Shown: positions 10,355 through 21,104 of the stretch, piece by piece | Position numbering within the stretch: the first letter of the stretch is position 1 | How the letters are laid out: the number at the start of each line of letters is the position of its first letter | Source of the DNA: Pteria penguin | Lineage: Eukaryota > Mollusca > Bivalvia > Pterioida > Pteriidae | Reading direction: 5' to 3' | NCBI GenBank assembly: GCA_035048485.1 | Contig: CM068590.1 | Coordinates: 4,066,093 to 4,130,092, forward strand | DNA length: 64,000 nucleotides | The notes under the pieces: model-generated | Databases searched by the model: none | What the model saw: the letters and a program-made list of their open reading frames with translations, nothing else | Told to the model about the DNA's origin: nothing | Translations under genes and position numbers: made by a program

Positions 10355-12384
10355 ATGGATGACACGCATGCACAGTGGTCAGCTGTTTGCGATTTCTGTG
10401 ACAACACAGCAGAACACTACTGTAAATCTTGCGGTAATAAACTGTGCTCCCCCTGTAAAGACGACCATTTATCCAAGAAGATTTACCGACACCATGAAGC
10501 TGTGCCATACACGTCCGGAGTAGGACAGACAACGGAGACACAGACCGAGTGTTCCAATCATCCTGGAAAGCGTTATCAACTTTACTGCAAACCATGTGAA
10601 GTTCTTGTGTGTCTGACATGTATAGTGGAGAGTCACGTTCAACACAAACTCGTGAACATTACTGATGCCTACGAGGCCATCAAACCTATAGCCATGTCCC
10701 AACTGCAGACAATATCTCAGACAATCCGACCCTGTCTACAGAAGGAATTGGAAGGATTGAGTAATTCACAAGAGGAAATCCTTACTGCCATTGCTGATAT
10801 CGAACAGAGAATGATAGATAGAGCACAACATATCCATAAAGAGGTAGATGACATACTGGCAGAGAACATGAAGGAAATACAGAAGATCAAAGATGGTACC
10901 ATTATTCCACTGTTACAGGAAGAAGTCAGAAAAACCAAGGAAAAGTTAGACCACTTTGATGAGGACATTCTCTCTTATGACAAACATCTACGATCAGCTG
11001 ACCCAGTTGACTTACTGAAATTCATGAAACAGCGGGCTGACTCAGTGGATATGTCTACGAACCATGTTGATGCTACTCAGCTTCTTCCGTCATTTACCCC
11101 AGGCCGTATATCAAGAGAAAACCTACAACAGTTTGGAAAACTAGTTACTATGGATCATACCAAGTCTTCAACTCCAACCGGTAGTAAATCAGAGTCAGGG
11201 GACATTGATTCAGACAACTCAAACAGAGATGGTAATGTAGACACATTGTACACAATGTAAAGATGATGGATAAATCGAAACCACAAGTCCAAAAATCATG
11301 AAACCATAGGACATACAAAATCAGTGAAAATGAAAAACAAATAGAAAATAACAAAATATGTCTACTTGAAGAGCATATGTGAACCCCTGTGATGGAGTGA
11401 GATCAGGTGCCCGGGGAGAGTGAGCATCTCCTGCATATACCCCATATACCCCGTAGAAAGAGTCAAATCGTGTGAATTCCATATGTATCTATATATGGAG
11501 AAGTCGAAGTAGGTAACCTTCTAGTATAGAAGGTGTCAAATCTGTGTAAAGTGATCGGAATCGGTCTCAGTCCAAAATACGAGCAGGATAGCACAACATT
11601 AAAACTGATCCCGAATCCAGTGTGTGAGGCTGAGCTCACTATGAAGTACGACGAATATGGACTAAGACTACGATCACCAAATGAAGCATGGATACATGTT
11701 CATGGTACCACAGAGTTTGATTCATTGGAGAGGAGTGGTAACGTAGTCCGTACTGTGGATGCTGGATGTAAACTGTATAACGTGTCCGGTAAGTGTGTAA
11801 CAGATGATGGTGGACTAGTGTACAGTGATTACCACAACCGATGTATCAGGTCATTATCTCCACGTGGTCAGGTCAGCACACTTTTCACCACGGAGGGTTC
11901 CAAACCACTAGGTGTATGCCGGCTAATGAATGGGGAGCTGGTGGTCGGTATGGGGGGAGGAGTTATAAGGATCTACAATGCTGACTGGCGGATAGTCAGA
12001 GAGATAAAGAGTAAACACGTGAATAAGCCTTACTATATTACATTCAACAAACAGACCGAAGATATCTGCGTGTCGGATGGCAATAAGAAGATCGTAGTGC
12101 TTAAGAAGAATGGGGACCATCGATTCACATATACCAGGCATGGCAGTGATTCTGGGTTTAATCCTTGTGACCTGTGTTCCGACCGTCAGGGTCGTCTCCT
12201 TATCACAGATTGTAATAACCACCGTATACACATAGTGGATCAGCATGGCCAGTTTATACAGTACCTGGCTACACAGAAGGATGGGATCCTGTGTCCTATG
12301 TCTATAGACGTAGACGATCATGGACACAGGTGAGTGGGAGGGTGGGGGTCATGCAAGGTGAAGATTATCAGATACTTACAGTGA
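10355..12384 (+). pseudogene. TRIM-like B-box/coiled-coil/NHL gene, disrupted or re-intronised copy
   Basis: Paralogue of the intact gene at 54098. The upstream ATG used there is ATA here, so the first usable ATG is at 10355 (MDDTHAQW). The first part (to 11260) gives two B-boxes, the second reading CSNHPGKRYQLYCKPC, and a long coiled coil. Homology breaks at about 11253, is interrupted by 310 bp, and resumes at about 11571 with the propeller half, which runs to TGA at 12331-12333 where the paralogue has Trp. Sixteen more in-frame codons and the ancestral TGA follow to 12384. The insertion has possible GT and AG ends (donor at 11259 or nearby, acceptor CTCAG at 11570) that would restore frame, and the late TGA lies in CAGGTGAGT, a perfect donor consensus. 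It is therefore either a pseudogene or a gene that gained introns; the sequence alone does not settle which. Confidence 0.75.
11259..11570 (+). other. Insertion or novel intron within the unit-1 TRIM-like gene
   Basis: About 310 bp with no counterpart in the unit-2 paralogue. It contains stops in the coding frame. A GTAAAG donor-like site at 11259 and TCTCAG before 11571 would join the halves in frame and add a few residues. The pyrimidine tract before the acceptor is poor. No terminal inverted repeats were recognised. Confidence 0.45.
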
Positions 12385-12774
12385 CCTTATCATTTTAATT
12401 CTATAAACTTGATTCATTCGTTTCATTATGTTATGTAAATACTCCATTTTCTGAAGCATTCCCGAAAGTGAAAAACGACGTACTATATAGTGTACATGTG
12501 AAGTTACTTATTTATGATAAACACTTCATAGTACAGAATGCTGAGTTGGTAAATTGTTTAGAGAAGGCAGGTTGGAGTTTTGATTTCTATTATTCTTGAA
12601 TGATTAAATAATGAAATCATTAAATATTTTTACTTCTTTCTACCCATGAACAAATTCGTTGCACTTGATATTCATGGGAATTCCGATTTGGATGGATGGA
12701 TAAACAGGTCGTAGATTCGAATCTTGTCAGAGTCAAAATAATATGCTTTTAACAACAGGTAAATACAAAGGCTC

Positions 12775-13612
12775 AAGTGATATATTGTTAAAGCGTGCCC
12801 TTCTTACTCACCTGAGCCTTTGTCCTAACTCACCTAAGCCACTTACTCAAGTTACCTATTGTTATGACCTGTCGTTCTCACTAACTTAAGCTAAAGGCTG
12901 AGAGAGAGCTTAACATAAGTATTCTATACTTGCTGCTTGATCCTAAATTTTATTAGTCTGTAAATCGATATTTCTTGCATTTGCCTAAATAAATAATGTT
13001 TAAACCAAAGACTGAAGTGAACCAGTGTTATAGTGTGACGTCGTAACCCATATAACCCAAAGGCTCAATTGACCTATTGTTATAGCGTGACCTCCTAACC
13101 CACCTAACCCAAAGGCTTAAGTGACCTATTGTTATAGCGTGACCTCTTAACCCACCTAACCCAAAGGCTCATGTGACCTATTGTTATAGAGTGACCTCTT
13201 AACCCACCTAACCTAAAGGCTTCAGTGACCTGTTGTTATAGCGTCACGTTGTATCTCACCTAAGCCAAAGGCAGAAGTGACCTATTGTTATAGCGTGGCC
13301 TCCTAACCTACATAACCCAAAGGCACAAGTCACCTATTGTTATAGCGTGACCTCGTAACCCACCTAACCCAAAGTCTCAATTGATCTTTTGTTATAGAGT
13401 GACCTCTTAACCCACCTAACCTAAAGGCTTCAGTGACCTGTTGTTATAGCGTCACGTTGTATCTCACCTAAGCCAAAGGCAGAAGTGACCTATTGTTATA
13501 GCGTGGCCTCCTAACCTACATAACCCAAAGGCACAAGTCACCTATTGTTATAACATGACCTCCTAACCCACCTAACCCAAAAGCTTAAGTGACCTATTGT
13601 TATAGGTTGACG
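12775..13612. repeat. 52-bp satellite array (unit 1)
   Basis: About 16 imperfect copies of a roughly 52-bp unit built around CAAAGGCTCAAGTGACCTA and TTGTTATAGCGTGAC, followed by a variable CCTAACCCACCTAACC segment. A block of about 190 bp at 13180-13370 is repeated at 13370-13560, showing local multi-monomer duplication. The homologous array in unit 2 is at 59180-60640. Confidence 0.9.
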
Positions 13613-14489
13613 TCTGTCTGTTGAAAGAGTTCATACTTATGACTTTTTCTCAACTGTTGCGTGGAGTTCAATGAAACTTGGTTGATATGAGGTACTAAAG
13701 GTTCCATAGAAGTGTGTTTTACTGGATCCTGATGCGGATTCAGGGCGGGGCGACGTAGTCTCAGAGATGATCTTCCGTTTACAAACTTATTCAGACTGGT
13801 TGCAGGGATCATAAAGCGAATGTATAAGATTGATATAGAAGGATGCTCTAAGATGGGTTGTTGTCCTATTGCAAAATGTATTTTCCCGGATTAATAAATG
13901 TGATGTTTGTAATGTCAGTATGTAACAATAAACCTTGATCTACTTAGAACTAATTGGAAGATATTGATATTGATGGATACCAAGTTATGTTACAGAGAGA
14001 AGCCTTGTAGCTGTCTTCAACTTTTTCTGGAAATATCTGTTTGAAGGGGAAATTGATTGTATGTTTTTTTGTTGTTTGTTTTATGGAGGTTTTTTTATTT
14101 GGTTTTAGTTTGTTTGTTTGTTTGTTTTATATATTCTTTATCATGTCTTGATTATTTAATGTAGATGAACAAGTGTGCAGTATTTTATTAGTTTCAAAAT
14201 CAATATGCAATAAATTTATGGCGAATTTCTTCAAGCAGACAATTGTTTGCGAATGAGCAAATTGTTCTCGGGTGAGCTACAGAAACCCACTCAGGCATCT
14301 TCTTGTTTTATTTTTTTTTTTTATTTTTTATTTTTTTTCTTTTTTTTTTTTTTTTTTTGTTTGTTTGTTTGTTTGTTTTTTTTTTTTTTGTTTGTTTTTT
14401 TTTTTATTTATTTTTTTCTTCAAGTTACTGTTGCTTACACTGAAGCCAACAAAATCATCATCGCCTCAACAATATCAAGATCACGAAAG
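13613..14489. other. Spacer between satellites with T-rich low-complexity tract
   Basis: 13613-14290 is collinear with 60640-61300 in unit 2. A T/GTTT-rich tract at about 14309-14422 is private to unit 1. The phenylalanine-rich frames across it are low-complexity shadows. Confidence 0.6.
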
Positions 14490-14870
14490 AAATTAATCAA
14501 TTAACATCGTAAAAATATAACGGCCACTTCAACAATTAACATCATAACAATGTAATGATCAGCTTACCAGTCAAAATCATAACAATATAACCATCACCTG
14601 ACCAATCAACATCATAACAATATAACGATCACCTGACCAATCAACATCATAACAATATAACGATCACCTTACTAATTAACATCATACCAATATAACGATA
14701 ACTTTACCAGTCAACATCATAACAATATATTTTATCACCTGACCAATTAACATTATAACTCTAAAGCGATCACCTTAGCATTCAACATCATAACTACTTT
14801 TGTATTCAAAGATCATCTTTCCAAATCAACATTATATCAATGACACGATCACCTTACAATGGATATCGTA
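14490..14870. repeat. 35-bp satellite array, short version (unit 1)
   Basis: About 8-10 diverged copies of a roughly 35-bp unit carrying ATCATAACAATATAACGATC followed by an ACCTGACCAATCAAC-type segment. The last copies are strongly decayed. Unit 2 has about 62 copies at 61365-63555. Confidence 0.85.
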
Positions 14871-15069
14871 TCTATGTGAATGTTTTACTGGTGATATTTT
14901 AACTATTTCTATTTATCTCTATAGAAGATAAACATATACATGGGTTACACCGATATTATGGACGTCTGTGTATTTTTCATTTAATGAGGATATCAAAACA
15001 TAAACATGGCAGTATTTACAATCTGATTTGATTGAAATCGGAATCATATGCAACCTCTTGTGCATCACT

Positions 15070-15212
15070 TTCTCTGCCTTTATGCTCTTCGGCAGAGACG
15101 ATTCGGGTTCGATTCTCGGATTGTGCCGCTATGTTTTAGAGCTTCGTTACAGCCTGCCTCCATGTCATGGTATTACTGTAAAGCTGTTTAAAGCGAGATA
15201 AAAACACATTAA
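15070..15212 (+). mobile_element. Degraded tRNA-derived SINE
   Basis: It carries a B-box-like GGTTCGATTCTCGG at about 15107 and then the body CTCCATGTC...TATTACTGTAAAGC...AAAGCGAGATAAAAACAC. This parallels the SINEs at 20215-20393 and 22677-22854 (CCATGTCGCGATATAACTG, AAAGCGACGTAAAACACC). The A-box region is eroded. Confidence 0.55.
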
Positions 15213-15439
15213 TAAGCCCTTGTTTTCTGCAGATTTCATGTACAGAGAGTATACGACTTTTTCTTTTTTATTGTGGAAGAACTTGTCGTTTAGTATTATA
15301 TTTATGCAACTATTTTCGATTTAGGAAAAGCTAAATATTTTTTTTATTAAGAATCAAATATATTCAGTTGAACGTATAGTGTACTTAAAGACGGATAACT
15401 CGTATAACATGGTGAAGAGGTTTCCACATTACCTATGTC

Positions 15440-15441
15440 TA

Positions 15442-15500
<59 letters not shown>
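15440..15500. repeat. (TTA)n microsatellite
   Basis: About 20 ATT/TTA units. They create poly-Asn and poly-Tyr frames that are not genes. Confidence 0.95.
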
Positions 15501-15502
<2 letters not shown>

Positions 15503-15639
15503 GTTGTTGTTGCTGGTTGTTGTTGCCGTCAACGATGATGATAATGGTGGCGGTTTTTTATTGTATTACCACTAAGTGTGTTTCATTTCTATGGTGAAGG
15601 CGTAAACCAAAACAGCCTGACATCCATGCAGCGGACGAC

Positions 15640-15815
15640 TAGGAAGTGGTGAGGGTTGTCGTGTCATGTCTATTGTGACTAGGGATCTCGGTTTGTATTG
15701 TCGCATATCTACGATACTGATGAGCCACCAGTGGGATTCGGATCAATGACCTTCCTGTCACGAGCTAGGCATTCAATGGATAGAGTAAAGTCGCTCCTTA
15801 TAAACGGGAAAACAA
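15640..15815 (-). mobile_element. Possible degraded SINE
   Basis: On the minus strand, GAGCGACTTTACTCTATCC and then GATCCGAATCCCACTGG resemble eroded A- and B-boxes. The body has ACCGAGATCCCTAGTC like the GATT-tailed SINE. Evidence is weak. Confidence 0.35.
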
Positions 15816-16002
15816 CAGTACGTCATCGAGAAGGTGGGGTATGAACAACAGTGGCAATAATTATGCTTAAATAATGAAAAAATAAATAAAAATCAAAAAG
15901 GATTGAAAGTCTTAAGGGTTCGCTATCTTAGTTGAAGAAGGCAATATTATCTTACTATAATGGAGTTTTCGTTACCATTTGACAGCTTTTCTAAGTGACT
16001 CA

Positions 16003-16152
16003 AAAAAAAAAAAATAATAATAAAATAAATAAAAATAATAATAATAGTAATAAAGTATAATAATAATAATGATAATAGTAATAAAGTATAATAATAATAA
16101 TGATAATAATAATAATTATTATTATTATAATAATGATAATAATAATAATAAC
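16003..16152. repeat. AAT/ATA-rich simple repeat
   Basis: A-rich start followed by AATAATAATAAT with interruptions, including two near-identical stretches of AAGTATAATAATAATAATGA. Confidence 0.85.
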
Positions 16153-16154
16153 CA

Positions 16155-17560
16155 TTTGTGGTCCTCTCCTTTTTATGAGGTGCTTCCTACTTCGGTCTTC
16201 TTCTTTCTATGAGTTGCTGTCTACTGCAGTCTTCTGCTTTCTTTGAGTTGTTCCCTAATTCGGTCTTCTTCTTTCGACGAGGTGCTGTCTACTGCAGTCT
16301 TCTCCTTTCTATGAGTTGCTTCCTACTTCGGTCTTCTCCTTTCTATGAGTCACTGTCTACTTCGGTCTTCTCCTTTCTATGAGTCACTACCTACTTCGGT
16401 CTTCTCCTTTCTATGAGTCGCTACCTACTTCGGTCTTATTCTTTCTATGAGTTGCTGTCTACTTCGGTCTTCTCCTTTCTATGAGTTACTGCCTACTTCA
16501 GTCTTCTAATTTCTATGAGTTGCTGTCTACTTCGGTCTTCTCCTTTCTATGACTCGCTACCTACTTCGGTCTTATTCTTTCTATGAGTTGCTGTCTACTT
16601 CTGTCTTATTCTTTCTATGAGTTGCTGAGTACTTCAGTCTTCTCCTTTCTATGAGTTGCTGTCTACTTCGGTCTTCTCCTTTCTATGAGTTACTGCCTAC
16701 GTCAGTCTTCTCATTTCTATGAGTTGCTGTCTACTTCTGTCTTCTCCTTTCTATGAGTTGCTGAGTACTTCAGTCTTCTCCTTTCTATGAGTTGCTGTCT
16801 ACTTCGGTCTTCTCCTTTCTATGAGTTACTGCCTACGTCAGTCTTCTCATTTCTATGAGTTGCTGTCTACTTCGGTCTTCTCCTTTCTATGATTCGCTAC
16901 CTACTTCGGTCTTATTCTTTCTATGAGTTGCTGTCTACTTCTGTCTTATTCTTTCTATGAGTTGCTGAGTACTTCAGTCTTCTCCTTTCTATGAGTTGCT
17001 GTCTACTTCGGTCTTCTCCTTCCTATGAGGTGCTTGCTACTTCGGTCTTCTCCTTTCTATGAGTTGCTGTCTACTTCGGTCTTCTCCTTTCTATGAGTCA
17101 CTGTCTACTTCGGTCTTCTCCTTTCTATGAGTCGTTACCTACTTCGGTCTTCTCCTTTCTATGAGTTGCTTCCTACTTCGGTCTTCTTCTTTCTATGAGT
17201 TGCTGTCTACTTCGGTCTTCTCCTTTCTATGAGTTACTGCCTACTTCAGTCTTCTCATTTCTATGAGTTGCTGTCTACTTCGGTCTTCTCCTTTCTATGA
17301 CTCGCTACCTACTTCGGTCTTATTCTTTCTATGAGTTGCTGAGTACTTCAGTCTTCTGCTTTCTATGAGTTGCTGTCTACTTCTGTCTTCTCCTTTCTAT
17401 GAGTTGCTTCCTACTTCGGTCTTCTTCTTTCTATGAGTCGGTACCTACTTCGGTCTTCTCCTTTCTATGAGTTACTGCCTACTTCAGTCTTCTCCTTTCT
17501 ATGAGTTGCTTCCTACTTCGGTCTTCTTCTTTCTATGGGTTGCTGTCTACTTCGGTCTCC
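16155..17560. repeat. 34-bp satellite array
   Basis: About 41 tandem copies of a 34-bp unit containing TCTTCTCCTTTCTATGAG followed by TTGCTGTCTACTTCGG. Variants differ at a few fixed positions (GTTGCT/GTCGCT/GTTACT, TTCGG/TTCAG/TTCTG) and recur in multi-unit blocks; for example, the stretch near 16640-16750 is repeated at about 16750-16860. The array lies about 1.2 kb downstream of the K2P stop codon. No unit-2 counterpart was seen. Confidence 0.95.
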
Positions 17561-17879
17561 GGGTACTTCACGGTGCTGTTAGGATTAGTGTTTTATGGAA
17601 TAAGGCGAGACAAGAACGAAAGAACGAAAATGATACAGTAAATATGACCAAGGGAGCTTTAGCTTCGTCAGAGCCTCTGATTTATTTATTCTAAAATTAA
17701 CAATAGACAACAACTACAAGGAATCTATTATGCAGTAGATTGTATACATATATTTCACAGTAACTAATACTTCACAGTAACTATTAGCGAAAAATAATCA
17801 AAGGTCAAAATCTAAAAGATTCATATATCCCACTGTACGCTTTAGCGTATATCTAATTGTTCTATTGCTTGCTGTATGA

Positions 17880-18560
17880 TTTCTCGATCGATTCTCCTTC
17901 TTTGCTTGCTTGTTGTATGTATTGCTTGTGTGCTTCATTGTTGTTTGTATAACTTGTGTGCTTTCTTGTTGTTTGTATTACTTGCCTGCTTCCTTGTTGT
18001 CTGTATTATATTTTTGCTTGCGGTTTGTATTACTTGTGTGCTTTCTTGTTGTTTGTATTACCTGTGTGCTTGCAATTGTTTGTATTACTTGTGTGCTTGC
18101 CTGTTGTTTGTATTACCTGTTTGCTTCCTGGTTATTTGTATTACCTGTGTGTTTGCAATTGTTTGTATTACTTGTGTGCTTCCTTGTTGTGTGTATTACC
18201 TGTGTGCTTGCAATCGTTTGTATTACTTGTGTGCTTGCCTGTTGTTTGTATTACCGGTTTGCTTCCTGGTTATTTGTATTACCTGTGTGTTTGCAATTGT
18301 TTGTATTCCTTGTGTGCTTGCTTGTTGTCTATAATACGTCTTTGTATGCTTGTTGTTCGTATTACTTGTTTGCTTCATTTGTGTGCTTGTTGTTGTATTA
18401 TTTGTTAGTTTGCTGCTTATATTACTTTTTGCTTGTTGTATGTATTACTTATTTGTTGTTTTATTTCTTGTTTGCTTGCTTGTTGTTTGTAATATTTGTT
18501 TGTTTGCTTGTTGTTTGTATTATTTGTTTGTTTATCTGTTGTTTGTATTACTTGTTTAGG
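17880..18560. repeat. 27-bp GT-rich tandem repeat
   Basis: About 25 copies of a roughly 27-bp unit around TTTGTATTACTTGTGTGCTT with TGCCTGTTGTT-type variants. It opens frames in all three forward registers that read as Cys/Val/Leu-rich hydrophobic repeats. These are rejected as genes because they depend only on the period and composition. Confidence 0.9.
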
Positions 18561-18802
18561 TTTGACCCTTTACTGATGTACCCACCCTGTGCATTCTTTT
18601 CACATTTCGATACGTTCATACTCCCTCATGACGAATTTTGATTTTATTCCAGACGACTTTTTAAATTTGTCTGAGAAATATGATACTTTGTTTTCAACTT
18701 TCATATTTTGGACTCCATAAGATGGAGCGTTCTAGACCAATTCGTCTTAGATTTTAATGATATTTTGATTCATTAATCGATGAAACCCATTTTCTTTCCC
18801 AA

Positions 18803-19422
18803 TCATTTAAATTTCTTCCGCACCTCGTCCTGCATTAGATTAAGACACATCCCGATGATGGCAAGGCCGAAGAAGAGATAGAAACTGCAAATGACCAGCT
18901 TCTCCTTCTGTGACGCGTCTCCCGTCCCAGGCACAAGATCTCCGAATCCAATGGTCGTCAAAGTGATGAAACAGAAGTTAGCGCCATCTAGAAGCGCCCA
19001 ACCTTCCTCCCACTGGGAGAACAACACGGCTCCAGCCAAAATATACAATACTATCAACATTAAGCTTACGAGCATAGGCACGCGCACTTCTTCTTTCGTA
19101 GACACGTGCACTCTGACGTCACGTTTTATATTTTTGTCTACGTCATTATCTACGTCATCTACAGCATCAGCTTTCACTGACGTCATTGGTAGAGCCTCCA
19201 TCTCTGATTGCGGTTTGTTTTTCACCGATGACCACTTCGCTTGTGAAGGGCAGCATAACTTGATGATCAGCAGACATGTGTGCTTATAGAAAATCCTGAA
19301 GCAACTTTCAAGTAGGGTGCCAAGATTTGCTATACATAAAAAAGTCAGAGGAATTCCGAAGAGAGCATAAATTATAGTGACGAACCTGCCACTGTCAGTC
19401 TTCGGAGCGATGTGTCCATATC
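18803..19422 (-). CDS. Two-pore-domain (K2P) potassium channel, terminal exon
   Basis: The minus-strand exon starts after the acceptor TTTTTTTTCCAG (AG at 19423-19424) and ends at the stop at 18803. It completes the first pore signature: one G from the previous exon plus GA gives the Gly of GYGHIAP. Splitting the P1 GYG codon here is consistent with the intron position reported as conserved in K2P genes. In order it holds M2 ([19 protein letters not shown]), a cytosolic loop with acidic and polar residues, M3 ([17 protein letters not shown]), P2 ([13 protein letters not shown]) and M4 ([19 protein letters not shown]), then a short basic tail. Function: background K+ leak across the plasma membrane, as a dimer. 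M1 and the first half of P1 must lie upstream, and none was recognised between here and the end of the window. AATAAA on the minus strand about 155 nt past the stop could be the polyadenylation signal. Confidence 0.88.
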
Positions 19423-19569
19423 CTGGAAAAAAAACAAGACATGAATTCAACTCTTCAAAGGGAAATTTATCAATGTAAATTGAAGAAATTGTGAAAGTTT
19501 AATTTCGCTAAGGAAGACATATTCAAAAGCAATGTAAAAACACAAAAAGAAATCTCTGCAGTAAATAAA

Positions 19570-19950
19570 TTCATACGTACGAGATACTAAGTCGTACGTA
19601 CAGCATACTAAGTCGTACGTACGAGATACTAAGTCGTACGTACGAGATACTAAGTCGTACGTACGACATATAAAGTCGTACGTACGACATACTAAGTCGT
19701 ACGTACGATATACTAAGTCGTACGTACGAGATACCACTAAGTCGTACGTACGAGATACTAAGTCGTACGTACGAGATACTAAGTCGTACTTACGAGATAC
19801 TAAGTCGGACGTACGAGATACTAAGTCGTACGTACGAGATACTAAGTCGTACGTCCGACATATAAAGTCGTACGTACGACATACTAAGTCGTACGCACGA
19901 TATACTAAGTCGTACGTACGAGATGATAAGTCGTACGTACGACATAATAT
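19570..19950. repeat. Palindromic 21-bp satellite, left block
   Basis: About 18 copies of a 21-bp unit GTCGTACGTACGAGATACTA(A). Each unit contains the perfect 12-bp palindrome TCGTACGTACGA, and variants replace GAGATACTA by GACATACTA or GATATACTA. Confidence 0.95.
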
Positions 19951-20214
19951 GCCGTAAGTACCAGGATCGAATCCAGGAAGTGATGATAATGTGGCGGAGC
20001 GCAATTTTTAAGCAAAAATACACATGTGAAGGCAATGCGTCTGGGATTGCTTTATGGTGTCTAGTGAATCCAGGCAAAAACCCTAGTAGGGGGACATGGG
20101 GACGAAGCCTTGGGAGCTCGTATAATTTTTAAATCGTTAAAGGTAAATCGTGGCCTACAATGAATAGTATTTTGCCAATTGTATACCTATACATTTAATT
20201 TTCTTTTCTAACAA

Positions 20215-20393
20215 ATGTTGGTTGGTTGGTTGTTTGATTGGTGTTTTACGTCGCTTTCAACAATATTTCAGTTATATCGCGACATGGAAGCAGGAGGTTA
20301 CCAATCTCTTAAACATAGTGGCGCAACCCGGGAATCGAACCGGATCGTCGGCGCCGCAAGCCAAGCGCTTATCCACTACACCAAGCCTGCCCT
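20215..20393 (-). mobile_element. tRNA-derived SINE in left arm
   Basis: Inverted copy of the SINE at 22677-22854. The minus-strand head includes GGCTTGGTGTAGTGGATAAG and the B-box GGTTCGATTCCCGGG, and the tail is CAAC-rich (GTTG on the plus strand). It differs from the right-arm copy at a few bases. Confidence 0.75.
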
Positions 20394-20483
20394 TCTGTGA
20401 CAAATGTAACGGAGAGACTTAGGTATATCATAGGTATTGATAAGCATTTCACTGATAACAGGCAGAGAAAGTTGTAAGGTGTA

Positions 20484-20722
20484 AGTCGTACGTACGAGAC
20501 ACTAAGTCGTACGTACGAGATACTAAGTCATACGTACGAGATACTAAGTCGTACGTACGAGGTACTAAGTTGTACGTACGAGATAATAAGTCTTACGTAC
20601 GAGATACTAAGTCGTACGTACGAGATAATAAGTCGTATGTACGAGATATTATGTCGTACGTACGACTTACTAAGTCGTACGTACGACATACTAAGTCGTG
20701 CGTACGGGATAGTAAGTCGTAC
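20484..20722. repeat. Palindromic 21-bp satellite, central block
   Basis: About 11 copies of the 21-bp unit in the same orientation as the left block, just inside the left arm. Confidence 0.93.
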
Positions 20723-21104
20723 TCAGGAGCGGAGTTAATGGAGCGTATTCGGCATAAAGTCATATGTGTATATATCCATACAGTTTTATTTACTGAATAA
20801 TAACTGAGTATTGGGAAATATGCTTCCCGATATTCAGTCAATAACCTTTTTATTACATATACTAAGCTAAAAGCAGCATCCGCTGTATACAATTTGAGTT
20901 ATTTTCTAAACTGTAAATGCTATATTTTTCAAATTGGTATATAAGTAAATTATACATCTTATGATAACATTCAACAATCTTATCAAAATTTTGATAAGCA
21001 TTTCACTGATAACAGGCAGAAAAAGGTGTGAGGGGTCAAAAGACAAAATTCTGATTGGAATCAAAAGATAGCATTATTGTTAAATCAAACCATTATTGCA
21101 TAAT

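Larger units (their letters stand above)
797..14900. repeat. Tandem segmental duplication, unit 1
   Basis: Landmarks here recur in the same order and orientation in unit 2: 1373-1500 matches 25446-25580, 2281-2470 matches 27006-27195, the SINE at 5354 matches 29353, 7464-7740 matches 31480-31780, the 73-bp array at 7831 matches 31873, the TRIM-like gene at 10355 matches 54104, the 52-bp array at 12775 matches 59180, and the 35-bp array at 14490 matches 61365. The match to 1373-1500 appears a third time at 63868-64000. Sequence agreement is high in single-copy parts (long runs identical with scattered substitutions) and is broken by private insertions. Confidence 0.9.

Noticed and set aside
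14247..14504. Phe-rich frames at 6193, 14247 and 30050
   Set aside because: Low-complexity T tracts, no domain.
16155..17560. CRISPR-like array (34-bp units; also the 35-, 52- and 73-bp arrays)
   Set aside because: There are no unique spacers between repeats, the monomers are contiguous, the context is eukaryotic, and no cas genes are present.
17876..18641. Cys/Leu/Val-rich frames resembling multi-pass membrane proteins
   Set aside because: Three overlapping forward frames are all open because of the 27-bp GT-rich repeat; composition explains the apparent hydrophobicity.
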